The notes below the pieces were generated by a model. That model searched no databases. It was given only the letters and a program-made list of their open reading frames with translations, and was not told the origin of the DNA. A DNA stretch of 64,000 bases from CAVPLM01 sp963713545 (GTDB taxonomy: Bacteria > Actinomycetota > Thermoleophilia > RBG-16-64-13), in contig CAVQME010000001.1 in assembly GCA_963713545.1 (NCBI GenBank), positions 620,001-684,000 on the forward strand, read 5' to 3'. Of the stretch, positions 25,938 to 34,794 are shown one piece after another. Within the stretch, counting starts at the first letter, position 1. Each line of letters opens with the position of its first letter. A program made the position numbers and the translations under genes.

Positions 25938-28847
25938 TTACGTGCGTCGGCGGCCACCCGCTTCACCAGCCCGGCGGGCCCGCTGATAGCTTTGGAATAC
26001 CAGCGTGGCTTGGACACGGCTCGTCACCCCGAGTTTTCGATAGACGTGGTTCGAGTGAGTCTTGACCGTCTTCTCCGTGATGACCAGCTTGTCCGCGATC
26101 TGTTTGTTGGGCATACCCAGCGCGATCAGCTTGAGGACCTCTCGCTCACGGTCCGTGAGAGTCTCGATGCCGGCGAATGTAGCGGGACTCGGTCGCCCGG
26201 TGGGACTCAAGTAGGGAACGTCCGCCGGCCCGCTCAGACTCCGTCGCGGCGGTCCGAGTGAGACGTCGGTGGGATAGGTCTTGCCTTCTGCCAAACGATG
26301 GAAATAGGTCTGAAGGCGCTCCGGAAGCCTGGGCACGATGTCCTCGCGCACGAAAGACCCGGCGTCGAATCGATCGCAGAGCGCCAGGATCGGCACAGCC
26401 ACCCGCGCTTCCTGGCTGAAGAAGTGGACATGTCCGTGCTCGCGCGCTAGACGCATGCACTCCACCAGGGAGCGGGCGGCCTCGTGCTCACGCCCCGCGC
26501 GAGCATAGAGCCAGCCGAGGTAGAAGAGACCCGGCGTGAGTGAGCTCATGAGGCCCCAACGGCGGCTGAGCCGCACGGTCTCTTCAAGAGAGGCGCGGGC
26601 CTCGTCCTCACGCCCGAGCACCGCCAGGTCCGTGCCCACCGCCGTCTGCGCCCGCACCTTCTCGAACGCGGCCAAACGGTTCTTTTCCACGATCTCGAGC
26701 GCGATCTGGTGATGCTCCATGGCGCGCCTCGCGTTCTTGTTCCGGCGGCACAGATCGCCAAGCATTTCCTCGGCCCAGAAGCAGGCTTCGGCATCACCAG
26801 CCTCAGTCGCCAGTGTCTGGGCCTCCCGGATCTTTGAGAGCGCGAGTCGGTAGTCCCACCCAGCTACCGCCACGGCAGCCTGATTGAGCGCGCTCGATGC
26901 CTCCATCCAGGCGTAACCGCGACTTCGGATGAGCTCAGCGCATTCGACGGCACGTTGCCGAGCGAACTCGTAGTCGCCAGTCATGTACGCGAGGATCGTG
27001 ATTCCATTGAGAGCCATCGCATATGATGGGCTCCCGGATCCTGCGCCGCCAGCCATGGCCCTCTCGACCCACTGCCTGGCCAAACGGTAGTGTCCGAGGG
27101 AGTAGAACAGCCGTGATCTATGAAAGTGAACGCGCTGGGTCAAATAGAGGCGGTCGGTGGTCGGTGCCAAAGCAAGCGCCCGCTCCCAGTCTTCCACCGC
27201 CTCATCCCAGCGGCAGAGGCTCACGAGCACGTTTCCTTCCGCTACAAGCGTCTCCACCTTTTCCCGGCGAGAGCTGGCCAACGACCGGCAGCGGGTCAGA
27301 ACTGCCAGACTCTTCTCCCAGTATCCCTGATTGTAGAGGCAGAAGGCGGAACCCAGGAGGACCGGCAGGAGCCCCTCTTTGTCCCCGGAGGCCGAAAGCA
27401 GACGAGCCGCCCGCTCGTAGAGAGCCGCCGCATCTGCGTATTCCGCCTGCTGCTGCAGGATCCGGGCTTTTGCAGCCAACAGCCATGGATCGAGTGCATC
27501 CGCCGCATCGTCGGTCGACGGGATGAGATCGAGCCAGTCATCCCGCGCAAGGTGAACCGCTGCGTTCAGAGAGGAGAGCACGAGCGATCGGAGTGGTAGT
27601 GCGGCGTCCTGTAGATGTCCGGCCCTCAGACAGAGCGAGGCCGCGTGATGATGCTCGCCCACCCGATTCAGATGCTCCGCCGCCCGACGTATCAGGTCGT
27701 GTCCCTCTTCGCTCTGGCGCGCTTGGCGCTCGGCGAAGCCACGCACAAGAGGGTGAATGCTGTAGCTGTGACGACCCAGGCGTGTTACCAGGAATCCCCG
27801 AGAAACAAGCTCCTCCAGAACGACCTGTGCCAGACCGGGGGGACCGGGTAGGAAGGTCTCGTCTCGAGGGAAGAGTACCCGGGGAAGAAGGGCAGCGCCG
27901 AGCATCACCTCTGCAGCCTCAGAGTCGAGTGCCGAGAGGATATGCCGCTCCAGATAGACGCTCACATCGCGCCCGCCGGCGATCACGCCCAGGATGTCCT
28001 TCCGACCGATATCGCCCCCGTGTGCAAGCAGGTGCTGGCCGAGCAACACCAGCGCTGCGGGCCAGCCCTCGGTCAAACGCCAGAGCGCCCGGGCATCGGA
28101 TGACTGAAGCTGCACCCCCCAGTTCTGCCGAGCCCAGGCTGTGACCTCGCGGGGAGTGAGGCGCAACTCTCTGCTCCGAAGTTGCACCAACCGGCCCCCT
28201 AGATTGACGCTGTCGAGCAGGAAGGGCACCCGTCGACGGGACGATAGGAGAAGGGTCCACCCCGGGGGTAGACCTCGAGCAATAAGCTCCAGTGCGCCGA
28301 CGACCTGGGCGGAGGAGTCGACAAGGTGCAGGTCGTCGATCGCAATCAAGGTCGCCCCGTCCCCGCAAGCCGAAATGAAGTCCTGCAACTCGGCAGTCAT
28401 CTCCAAGACGGTCTCGTCGCCTTGCTCGCGGCCGGCCCATCCCAAAGACACTGATGAACGCCGCTCGGGGACCGCCATGCCCAGACCGGTCATCAGATAG
28501 GAAAGGAAGCGGATGGGATCGCGGTCATTCTCGTCGAGAGAGTAGTAGACCGAGCGACCTTCCGTTGAGGAGAGCAGGTCTACTATGAACGCGGTCTTTC
28601 CGTAGCCCGGTCCGGCGACGAGATAGACGACGCCTCCGGCGAGTACGGGTCGGACCAGAGCCTGTAACCGTGGCCGACTAAGCACAAAGCCCTGGTGGGG
28701 AAGGCTGAGCTTGGCCGTGAGTATCCGGGCCCGATGTTCTCCTGGACCAGACAGTGACGTCACCTCCGGATCGCCTTGGCGCCCGCCGAGCACAGGACCG
28801 GCGCAAACGGCATCATTGCCGGAAGCCAGAGTATCAACGTCGCTCAT
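25938..28847 (-). CDS. Large LuxR-type regulator with MalT-like ATPase domain
   Basis: 969 residues. The N-terminal STAND-type NTPase has a P-loop (VAGPGYGKTAFIVDLL, about 85-100) and a Walker B-like LIAIDDLHLVD. A long array of TPR-like helices fills about 430-870. A C-terminal LuxR helix-turn-helix follows (LTDREREVLKLIALGMPNKQIADKL ... TVKTHSNHVYRKLGV). Such MalT/LAL proteins bind an inducer and ATP, oligomerise and activate promoters. The inducer is unknown. The ATG at 28847 has GGGGAGAAAGAA just upstream; the frame is open to 28982. The gene stands alone, head-to-tail with ssb at 107 bases. Confidence 0.92.
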   Translation of the reverse strand: MSDVDTLASGNDAVCAGPVLGGRQGDPEVTSLSGPGEHRARILTAKLSLPHQGFVLSRPRLQALVRPVLAGGVVYLVAGPGYGKTAFIVDLLSSTEGRSVYYSLDENDRDPIRFLSYLMTGLGMAVPERRSSVSLGWAGREQGDETVLEMTAELQDFISACGDGATLIAIDDLHLVDSSAQVVGALELIARGLPPGWTLLLSSRRRVPFLLDSVNLGGRLVQLRSRELRLTPREVTAWARQNWGVQLQSSDARALWRLTEGWPAALVLLGQHLLAHGGDIGRKDILGVIAGGRDVSVYLERHILSALDSEAAEVMLGAALLPRVLFPRDETFLPGPPGLAQVVLEELVSRGFLVTRLGRHSYSIHPLVRGFAERQARQSEEGHDLIRRAAEHLNRVGEHHHAASLCLRAGHLQDAALPLRSLVLSSLNAAVHLARDDWLDLIPSTDDAADALDPWLLAAKARILQQQAEYADAAALYERAARLLSASGDKEGLLPVLLGSAFCLYNQGYWEKSLAVLTRCRSLASSRREKVETLVAEGNVLVSLCRWDEAVEDWERALALAPTTDRLYLTQRVHFHRSRLFYSLGHYRLARQWVERAMAGGAGSGSPSYAMALNGITILAYMTGDYEFARQRAVECAELIRSRGYAWMEASSALNQAAVAVAGWDYRLALSKIREAQTLATEAGDAEACFWAEEMLGDLCRRNKNARRAMEHHQIALEIVEKNRLAAFEKVRAQTAVGTDLAVLGREDEARASLEETVRLSRRWGLMSSLTPGLFYLGWLYARAGREHEAARSLVECMRLAREHGHVHFFSQEARVAVPILALCDRFDAGSFVREDIVPRLPERLQTYFHRLAEGKTYPTDVSLGPPRRSLSGPADVPYLSPTGRPSPATFAGIETLTDREREVLKLIALGMPNKQIADKLVITEKTVKTHSNHVYRKLGVTSRVQATLVFQSYQRARRAGEAGGRRRT

Positions 28848-28953
28848 TTCTTTCTCCCCGTCTGAGAAGACGCACATCGGGAACGTCGAACTCGGAGCCA
28901 GGGCGGCGGCTTCCACCGACCGCCGCCCCAAGCCTGTCGGGCCTACCCTGCGC

Positions 28954-29241
28954 TCAGAGGTACTCCAACCGTTTGGCCACAACAGACACCGCCTTGCGTT
29001 CCTCTCCGTCCTTCTCGTAGACGTCTTGACGGAGCGAGCCTTCGACGGCTATCCGCCGGCCTTTGCCAAGGTGGTCGCCTGCGGCCTCGGCCTGCGAGTT
29101 CCAGGCCTTGATCCGGAAGAAGTCCGCCTCTTCGGCGTTGCGATCGACTGCCAGAATGAAGCTGCTCACCTTCGACCCGCCATTCACCTCCTTGACCTCC
29201 ACGTCGGTGGCCAGACGGCCGATCAGGTGCACGCTGTTCAT
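28954..29241 (-). CDS. ssb: Short single-stranded DNA-binding protein
   Basis: 95 residues. The N-terminus MNSVHLIGRLATDVEVKEV and the strands FILAVDRN, ADFFRIKAWN, GRRIAVEGSLRQDVYE and KAVSVVAKRLEYL form the OB-fold of SSB. There is no Gly-rich linker or acidic C-terminal tip, so it is shorter than housekeeping SSBs (about 150-180) and would not recruit partners through that tip. The start has AGGAGG six bases upstream. Its 5' end and leader are the parent of repeats at 32128, 35375, 37073, 39197 and 44489. A full-length chromosomal ssb probably exists elsewhere. Confidence 0.9.
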   Translation of the reverse strand: MNSVHLIGRLATDVEVKEVNGGSKVSSFILAVDRNAEEADFFRIKAWNSQAEAAGDHLGKGRRIAVEGSLRQDVYEKDGEERKAVSVVAKRLEYL

Positions 29242-29326
29242 AGGACCCTCCTCTTCTCGCGGTTGCCGCCAAGCTGGGTCCCGGACCGGCGCCCATCGGC
29301 TTGCGCCCCTCACGGCGCCTGCCGGT

Positions 29327-29383
29327 CCGGGAGATGCAGCGTAGCCGCAGGGGGAGCAACGGCGAATACAACCAAAGGTGGAA
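29327..29383 (-). promoter_or_regulatory. Two-box ssb leader element (parent copy)
   Basis: On the minus strand, box A TTCCACCTTTGGTTGTAT (29383-29366) is followed after exactly 22 bases by box B TACGCTGCATCTCCCGG. Box A, the 22-base gap and box B recur upstream of ssb fragments at 32395 and 35662 and alone at 39253, while the gap sequence differs. Constant spacing with a variable spacer is typical of a promoter or a two-site protein-binding element. Confidence 0.6.
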
Positions 29384-29408
29384 ATCGAGCCCGGATAAGC
29401 CAGCAAAC

Positions 29409-29437
29409 TTGCGGGGTGAGCGCTTACCCGCTACAAT
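29409..29437 (+). promoter_or_regulatory. Promoter of the ABC exporter operon
   Basis: TTGCGG (29409-29414), a 17-base spacer and TACAAT (29432-29437). The ATG at 29438 lies directly against the -10 and cannot be the start, which supports the GTG at 29486 with a leader of about 40 bases. Confidence 0.55.
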
Positions 29438-29485
29438 ATGCGCCCAGGGGATGAGCGCTTGCCCCGAACAACACTGGAGGTCAAG

Positions 29486-30430
29486 GTGTCAGTGATACGG
29501 ACCGACAAGCTCAGTCGGCACTTTGGTGATGTGATCGCACTCCGCGAGCTAGACCTGGAGATCACTGGTCCGGGGGTGATCGGTTTGGTCGGCCCCAACG
29601 GCTCCGGCAAGTCGACATTGATCAGACTGCTTCTCGGGCTGATCAGGCCGACAAGCGGTGGGGCGACCGTCTTCGATTCGCCCATCTCCCATCCCGGGAA
29701 GTATGCGCACCGGGTCGGAGCTCTCATAGAGAGCCCCGCCTTCGTTCCCTCGCTCTCGGCACGAACCAACCTGCGCTCGCTGGCGCGTCTCCGCGGCATC
29801 TCCAACACCCGGGTCGAGGAGGTGCTTGCGATCGTCGGCCTACTCGATAGGAGCAAGGAACCGGTGAAGAGGTTCTCGCTAGGCATGAAGCAGCGGTTGG
29901 GGATCGCCGCTGCCTTGCTCCCCGACGCCGAACTCCTTGTGCTCGATGAACCGACCAACGGCCTCGACCCTGCCGGCATCGTGGAGATGAGACAGCTGCT
30001 GCGCTCTCTGGGAGACCAGGGACGAACAGTGATCGTATCCTCCCATCTCTTGAGCGAGATCGAGGCCGCCTGCGACAGCCTGGCCATCGTCCGCTTCGGG
30101 CAACTCCTCTTTTCGGGTCCCCTCGCTGACCTGGTCTCCCGGGCAGGAGAGAGCATCGAGATCGCGCCGGAACATCCGGCCGACGTCGACGGCCTCGCGG
30201 AGGCCCTGCGAGCCGGGGGCTGGAAGGCATCGGTGGTACTGGACGAGGTCCATGTTTCGGCCCCGGTCTCCAGGTCGGCCGACGTCAACCGGGCCGCGGC
30301 CGAAGCGGGGATCGTCCTGCGCGTACTGCGGCCGCGAGAAGCCAGCCTGGAGGAGGTGTTCCTGCGAATGACCGGCACGGAATCGGGTGACAACGGCCGC
30401 CCGGCGACCCAACTGGAAGAGGTGGCGTGA
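29486..30430 (+). CDS. ABC transporter ATP-binding protein
   Basis: 314 residues from the GTG at 29486, which has GGAGG five bases upstream. Walker A is GLVGPNGSGKSTLIRLLLG, the signature FSLGMKQRLGIAAAL, and Walker B ELLVLDEPTNGLDPAG, with the H-loop in VIVSSHLLSEIE. The C-terminal domain (about 220-300) fits the bacitracin/Nat-type exporter subfamily. It energises the adjacent ABC-2 membrane protein, whose start overlaps its stop. The substrate is unknown; drug or lipid export is likely. Confidence 0.93.
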   Translation: MSVIRTDKLSRHFGDVIALRELDLEITGPGVIGLVGPNGSGKSTLIRLLLGLIRPTSGGATVFDSPISHPGKYAHRVGALIESPAFVPSLSARTNLRSLARLRGISNTRVEEVLAIVGLLDRSKEPVKRFSLGMKQRLGIAAALLPDAELLVLDEPTNGLDPAGIVEMRQLLRSLGDQGRTVIVSSHLLSEIEAACDSLAIVRFGQLLFSGPLADLVSRAGESIEIAPEHPADVDGLAEALRAGGWKASVVLDEVHVSAPVSRSADVNRAAAEAGIVLRVLRPREASLEEVFLRMTGTESGDNGRPATQLEEVA

Positions 30431-31221
30431 TGCTGCGCGAGTTCCGTTGCGAATGGACCCGACTGATGAGCCGCAACTACATCCTCGGGGGTATCGGCCT
30501 GATGGCCGCGTTGGGACTCGTCGTGACATTCATCGTCTTCTTCACCGCGACCGCGGACTCGGGGGTGACGATGCCGGGCGGCCCGAGCGTGTCGGTGTCA
30601 ACACTGGAGGCCCCCGATGGCATGTTCGCGGGACTGAAGCTGGCGTCCAACATGTGGGGACTCGTGGCCCTCGTGGTATGGGCCATCTTCGCCTCTTCTG
30701 ACTACTCGAACGGCCTGATACGGCTGCTCGTCCAGGCCCAGCCCAACCGTCTGAAACTGTTCGGTGGCAAGGTGGTCGCCCTCGTGCTGTTCACGTGCAT
30801 CGCCACCCTCGCGACAACCCTGCTCGTGTTGATCGCCTCCCCCGCTGTAGCGGGAGCAACAGGGATATCGGCGGAGGCGTGGCGCACGGATATCGCCCAG
30901 ACCCTCCTCAATGGCTATCTGCATCTGACTCTCGCGGCCCTCATGTGGGGGTTCGTCGGGCTCTTCGTCGGAGTCATGACGCGAAGCACGGGACTCTCCA
31001 TCGCCGTGGGGATTGGCTACCTACTGGTGTTCGAGATGGTGCTGACTCTATTGCTGGACAGTGGGGCCAAATGGCTTCCCGGATCTTCCTTCGGGACCGT
31101 GGCGGCGGGAGGGACAGATGACATGTCATTCGCCACAGGCCTGATGGTGGCCGTCGGATATGTGGTCGTCACGCTCGTGATAGCGACGGTCACGTTCCGG
31201 CGGCGGGACATCACAGCGTGA
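30430..31221 (+). CDS. ABC-2-type permease
   Basis: 263 residues with about six membrane helices (YILGGIGLMAALGLVVTFIVFF, LVALVVWAIFASSDYSNG, KVVALVLFTCIATLATTLLVLIA, LTLAALMWGFVGLFVGVM, GIGYLLVFEMVLTLLLD, MVAVGYVVVTLVIATVTF). The DYSNGLIR motif after the second helix is typical of ABC-2 exporters. The ATG at 30430 overlaps the ATPase stop by one base (TGATG); a GTG at 30427 is also possible. It forms a transporter with the upstream ATPase. Confidence 0.88.
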   Translation: MLREFRCEWTRLMSRNYILGGIGLMAALGLVVTFIVFFTATADSGVTMPGGPSVSVSTLEAPDGMFAGLKLASNMWGLVALVVWAIFASSDYSNGLIRLLVQAQPNRLKLFGGKVVALVLFTCIATLATTLLVLIASPAVAGATGISAEAWRTDIAQTLLNGYLHLTLAALMWGFVGLFVGVMTRSTGLSIAVGIGYLLVFEMVLTLLLDSGAKWLPGSSFGTVAAGGTDDMSFATGLMVAVGYVVVTLVIATVTFRRRDITA

Positions 31222-31260
31222 GCCGTGCCAGACAAGCCGAGACGGCCTGAAGGAGGTCCC

Positions 31261-31902
31261 GTGAATCCGACGCCAACAGATACCCGTCCGACCCGCCAGG
31301 CTCTGATGGACGCGGCCCTCACGGTATTCGTAGAGCGCGGTTTCGCCCGGGCCACCACCCGGGAGATCGCCCATAGGGCCGGCTTGTCCGAAGGCACCAT
31401 GTACCGGCACTTCGCCGACAAGTACGCGCTCTTCCACCAGGTGTTCTTCGCCCTCCTGTTGGACGCCGGTGAGGAACTCAGACGACTCCCTGGACTCGCC
31501 GGCCAGAACACCGTTCGGGACAACCTGGAGTATCTGTTCGTGACGGCGGGTCGGATGCAGGGAGCTCTATCTTCGCTCATGGCGTCCACGTGGGCTGACC
31601 CAGACCTGGGCAGGAACTTCGAGTCCTATGTTCGCGGCAAGCCGTCCCCGGACTTCGAGCGACCTCAGCCTGTGGCGATGGTGGCCAAGTACATCCAGGC
31701 GGAGCAGGAACTCGGCAGGATACGGCCCGACGTGGACGCCACCGAGGCAGCCGCTGTGATCGTTTCGGTGCCGTTCGCCGCCGGCATGGAGCGCGCCTTG
31801 TGGGCCAACTTCGCGCCCTCCGGAGAGCCAAACGCCTCCGGGGACTTCCCCATTCCGGCGGTGGGAGCTCTGGATATCCTTGCTCGAGGTCTGACCCCAT
31901 AG
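31261..31902 (+). CDS. TetR-family transcriptional regulator
   Basis: 213 residues. The N-terminal helix-turn-helix is clear: ALMDAALTVFVERGFARATTREIA followed by RAGLSEGTMYRHFADKYAL. The remaining helical domain should bind a small ligand and dimerise. The GTG at 31261 has AAGGAGG five bases upstream; an earlier GTG at 31225 lacks one. It lies 39 bases after the ABC permease, so it probably controls the exporter operon from within. Confidence 0.93.
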   Translation: MNPTPTDTRPTRQALMDAALTVFVERGFARATTREIAHRAGLSEGTMYRHFADKYALFHQVFFALLLDAGEELRRLPGLAGQNTVRDNLEYLFVTAGRMQGALSSLMASTWADPDLGRNFESYVRGKPSPDFERPQPVAMVAKYIQAEQELGRIRPDVDATEAAAVIVSVPFAAGMERALWANFAPSGEPNASGDFPIPAVGALDILARGLTP

Positions 31903-32127
31903 GCGCTTCGAGACGGGGTTTTTCGACCCGTCCCGACCTAGCGCGCGCTGACTTCTTGGCCACCAACTGGCGCGGCCGGAAACGTGCCTGCTCACCGTGA
32001 CTTCTGTCGCAGAAGTGCGAAGGCCGCCTCATCGACGAGATCGTGGTGGACCCAGCCAAGCGGTCACGGATGCCTGCACGTGAGCGTGTACGCATCCGCT
32101 GGCGGTAGGGGACTATTTCCACTGTTT
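31903..32127. other. Spacer between tetR and the second ssb fragment
   Basis: A short plus-strand frame ending at 32108 reads GRLIDEIVVDPAKRSRMPA and may be the tail of a lost gene; its family is not recognised. TGTCGCAGAAG occurs at 32007 and is shared with 34763 and 35379. Confidence 0.35.
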
Positions 32128-32395
32128 GCCTCGGCCTGCGAGTTCCAGGCCTTGATCCGGAAGAAGTCCGCCTCTTCATTGTCCTGTCAACTGCCAGGAT
32201 GAAACTGCTCACCTTGGAGCCGCCGTTCACCTCCTTCACGTCCACGTCGGTGGCCAGGCGGCCGATCAGGTGCACGCTGTTCATGATCTCCTCCTCGTTG
32301 TTCGCTTGTGGGTTCCCGCTCCAGTACCGCGGCGGCGGCTGAGGATTGCAGGGTAGCGGCACCGAGGCGCGCGTGACATACAACCAAAGGTGGAA
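32128..32395 (-). pseudogene. ssb fragment copy 2 with its leader
   Basis: From ATG 32284 the minus strand reads MNSVHLIGRLATDVDVKEV and on to FILAVDR, then a one-base deletion shifts frame. DNA similarity to the intact ssb continues to 32128 (the codons for AWNSQAEA) and then ends abruptly. The AGGAGG ribosome site and leader are kept, with box A at 32395-32378 and box B 22 bases later (TACCCTGCAATCC). The copy cannot make an SSB protein. It separates the TetR block from the FecR-protein block. Confidence 0.85.
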
Positions 32396-32552
32396 TCGCA
32401 TCGATCGGCATGGGTAGGCACAAGGCTACTGATCTTCGTGCGACTCAGTGCCCCGAGATTCCTCAAGAGCCGCGAGGATCCACCCCCTCACCATGGCGTG
32501 CCGGATGTCATGGCACTACAATGGGCCAAAGACGAGCAGAGGGGTACCCCCG

Positions 32553-33248
32553 ATGGCACGAGGTGGCAGACTCGACTCGACAGCACAGGAACGGTGCGGT
32601 GCCGGTCTACGCTCCCGCTCGGGCCACGTCGCAGCCGCGTGTCTTGCCATGATCCTTTGCCTAGCGCTCGGCGCGTGGGGTACGCCTGGCGCCAGTGCCG
32701 CCGAGGCAGACACCGAACAGGCGCGCTACGAGGGCACACTTTCGGTCCTCAACAAGCCGGTGCCGGTCTACGCACTCGACTCGAGCAGGGTCGAGATCGA
32801 GGTGACCGGTGACACGGTGTCGGTAACCGTGGAGTTCGTGCTGATCGCGGTGCTGAAGTGGGATGGCGACACCGATCTGTGCACCGCCACCATGTACAGA
32901 CTCTATCGAGGCCAGGGTCGCATGGGGAATCCCGTTTCGGTGGAACTGAAGCTAGTGGACTACGCCAACGAACTCGAGGGGCCGGATTGCGAAGGTGTCC
33001 AAGTGCCGGTCGTGCAGAGCCAGACCCTGCAGGGCACCTTCTCCGACAATGGCACCTTCAAGGGCAACATCCGTAGCGCCTGGACGGTAACCGCGTCCAA
33101 GGTCACCACCGAGCCTCCGACCACTGAGACCACCACATCGAGTACGACATCGACCACTGCGCCCTCGACCAGCAAGAGCACGACGAGTCCCGCCGACACC
33201 ATGCCCCCGACAATGACCGATGAGGAGTTCGAGAAGAGGGTGGGCTGA
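32553..33248 (+). CDS. Secreted N-terminal part of a probable FecR-like surface protein
   Basis: 231 residues. An N-terminal signal peptide ends at GASA/AEAD (about residue 49). A beta-rich domain follows (about 50-180), then a Thr/Ser-rich linker. The frame ends with TDEEFEKRVG. The next open frame begins within this end in another phase and carries the FecR and membrane parts. Removing one G from GGGTGGG (33238-33244) joins the two as EEFEKRWAEVAARAPDYVWD and gives a single protein with signal peptide, extracellular domains, membrane helix and zinc ribbon. The ATG at 32553 is chosen over 32448 because AGAGGGG lies upstream. The N-terminal domain is not recognised. Confidence 0.6.
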   Translation: MARGGRLDSTAQERCGAGLRSRSGHVAAACLAMILCLALGAWGTPGASAAEADTEQARYEGTLSVLNKPVPVYALDSSRVEIEVTGDTVSVTVEFVLIAVLKWDGDTDLCTATMYRLYRGQGRMGNPVSVELKLVDYANELEGPDCEGVQVPVVQSQTLQGTFSDNGTFKGNIRSAWTVTASKVTTEPPTTETTTSSTTSTTAPSTSKSTTSPADTMPPTMTDEEFEKRVG

Positions 33249-34296
33249 AGTTGCGGCGCGGGCGCCCGATTACGTGTGGGATCGGATCAAGGAGGGATAT
33301 GTCGGGGTGATCATCGCGAATACGGGTGATTGCCGGGTGTACGACTACACCGGCCGGCGCGTGGACGGTCCGACCGGACGCTCACGCATGGTCAGCCTCG
33401 AGACCGGGCGAGAACTCACGCTTGTCCGCATCGGAGACACGCTCCAGACCACTGCGGACGGAAGGATGCGGATCGAATTGTCAACGTGGGATGGAAGTCC
33501 CAACTCTCGTCCCAGCGTCATCAATATGTCCATCAATACCACGATGGTATTCGACTCGATGGAGTGGGGGGATGACGAAAGACCATCTTCTTGGGTCTCC
33601 CTCATCCGGGGAGCCATCAGGGCCTTCTTCAGAGGAGTAGACAGAACAGACTCAGACGCTGCCATCGTCCGTATAACCGGAGGCACTACCTGCGGCATCC
33701 GAGGCTCGGACGTCTTCATCTTCTACGACCCGAGGGACGAGAAGGTAGCAGCATCGGTCCTCGACGGGCACATGGACGTCACCGACTCACGCACGGGCAA
33801 GACCAATAATCTGACTGCTCTTCAGAGTGTTGTGCTACGCGATGGTGAGTTCGGCAAAGTCCACCCATTCACCGAGGAACAGTGGTCCAGCATGGTGAAG
33901 TCCCACGGACTCGAGGACATGCAGGGGTTGAGCCCAGAAGAGCGGGAGGCGCTGTGGTCGCAGGCAACCCCCCCGACGACAAGTGCTGCAACGACAACTA
34001 CGAGTTTCGGCCAGACCTCGGTGACCTCGGGCGGGACGCCCAGCAGCGGCCCGGGCTCCACCTTCGGGACGCGGCTGTCCGGGGGAATGCTGGCTCTGAT
34101 CATCGTTCTGGCGGTGGTGGTCGCCGCTGCGATCGGCGTAGGCGTCATTCTACTGAGGAGACGGCGCCAAAGAGCTAACGAGGTTGCAGCTCTGCCCGTA
34201 GACGGTGCCGTCGCTTCCTCCGGGTTCTGCCGACACTGCGGGTCCGCCATCACGCCCGGTTCGACCTTCTGTGGAGGATGCGGGAAGAGGCTCTAG
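33220..34296 (+). CDS. FecR-like domain, membrane helix and zinc ribbon
   Basis: 358 residues as an open frame, probably the second part of the gene starting at 32553. It shows a FecR-type domain (ELTLVRIGDTLQTTADGRMRIEL and GTTCGIRGSDVFIFYD), a Thr/Ser linker (about 255-285), one membrane helix (GGMLALIIVLAVVVAAAIGVGVILL), and a cytoplasmic zinc ribbon CRHCGSAITPGSTFCGGCGKRL at the extreme C-terminus. Alone it has no signal peptide, and its ATG has no ribosome site, which favours fusion by frameshift correction. The helix-zinc ribbon module is closely similar to that of the Asp-box protein ending at 52947. Confidence 0.7.
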   Translation: MRSSRRGWAEVAARAPDYVWDRIKEGYVGVIIANTGDCRVYDYTGRRVDGPTGRSRMVSLETGRELTLVRIGDTLQTTADGRMRIELSTWDGSPNSRPSVINMSINTTMVFDSMEWGDDERPSSWVSLIRGAIRAFFRGVDRTDSDAAIVRITGGTTCGIRGSDVFIFYDPRDEKVAASVLDGHMDVTDSRTGKTNNLTALQSVVLRDGEFGKVHPFTEEQWSSMVKSHGLEDMQGLSPEEREALWSQATPPTTSAATTTTSFGQTSVTSGGTPSSGPGSTFGTRLSGGMLALIIVLAVVVAAAIGVGVILLRRRRQRANEVAALPVDGAVASSGFCRHCGSAITPGSTFCGGCGKRL

Positions 34297-34794
34297 AGTA
34301 ACCCCTGTGTCGAGACCCGTGTGCGACCGGCACCGTCACCGGAACACAAGGCGCTGAGGCCTGTCGTGGCGCACTCTCGTCCTTCACACGCTCATGAATG
34401 CCGGTGACTCTTGCCCCGACTTGTTGCCGGACTCGGCCGACGGCGAGCCCATCGCGTTGAGGGGCGCCACGCGAGCTCTTGCGAGCTCAGTCGATGTCTA
34501 CTACCGGCGCTGAGCGGTCACCACCTGGCTCTGGTCACCTCCTATCGAGCCACTGAACTCGCCGCCTTTCGAAATCTGTCCCTGCAAGCCGATGCTGAAG
34601 CTCGACTGGCGATGTTTGAGGGTAGTGTGCTGACTTGTGCGCAATAGCTCTCTGAAGAAGGAGCAGAGATAAGGTCATGGTAGAGAGGGGACCGGTCAGG
34701 GGACTGGGGGGCGAACTGACGCCGAGTGGACGGACCGACACGGTTACGCTCACGAGAATCACTGTCGCAGAATGGCCGGATTCGCCGATGGCTC
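34297..34794. other. Non-coding stretch before the toxin-antitoxin pair
   Basis: About 500 bases without a supported gene. GAGCTCTTGCGAGCTC near 34470 is a short palindrome. TGTCGCAGAA at 34763 starts a roughly 24-base element repeated at 35379. Confidence 0.45.
34763..34786 (+). repeat. Direct repeat bracketing the toxin-antitoxin pair
   Basis: TGTCGCAGAATGGCCGGATT with CGCC (34763-34786) resembles TGTCGCAGAAGTTCGGAGTT with CGCC at 35379-35402 (about 18 of 24 bases). A third, weaker relative begins at 32007. The first two enclose the TA genes. They could be recombination or attachment sites, but no integrase is present. Confidence 0.4.
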
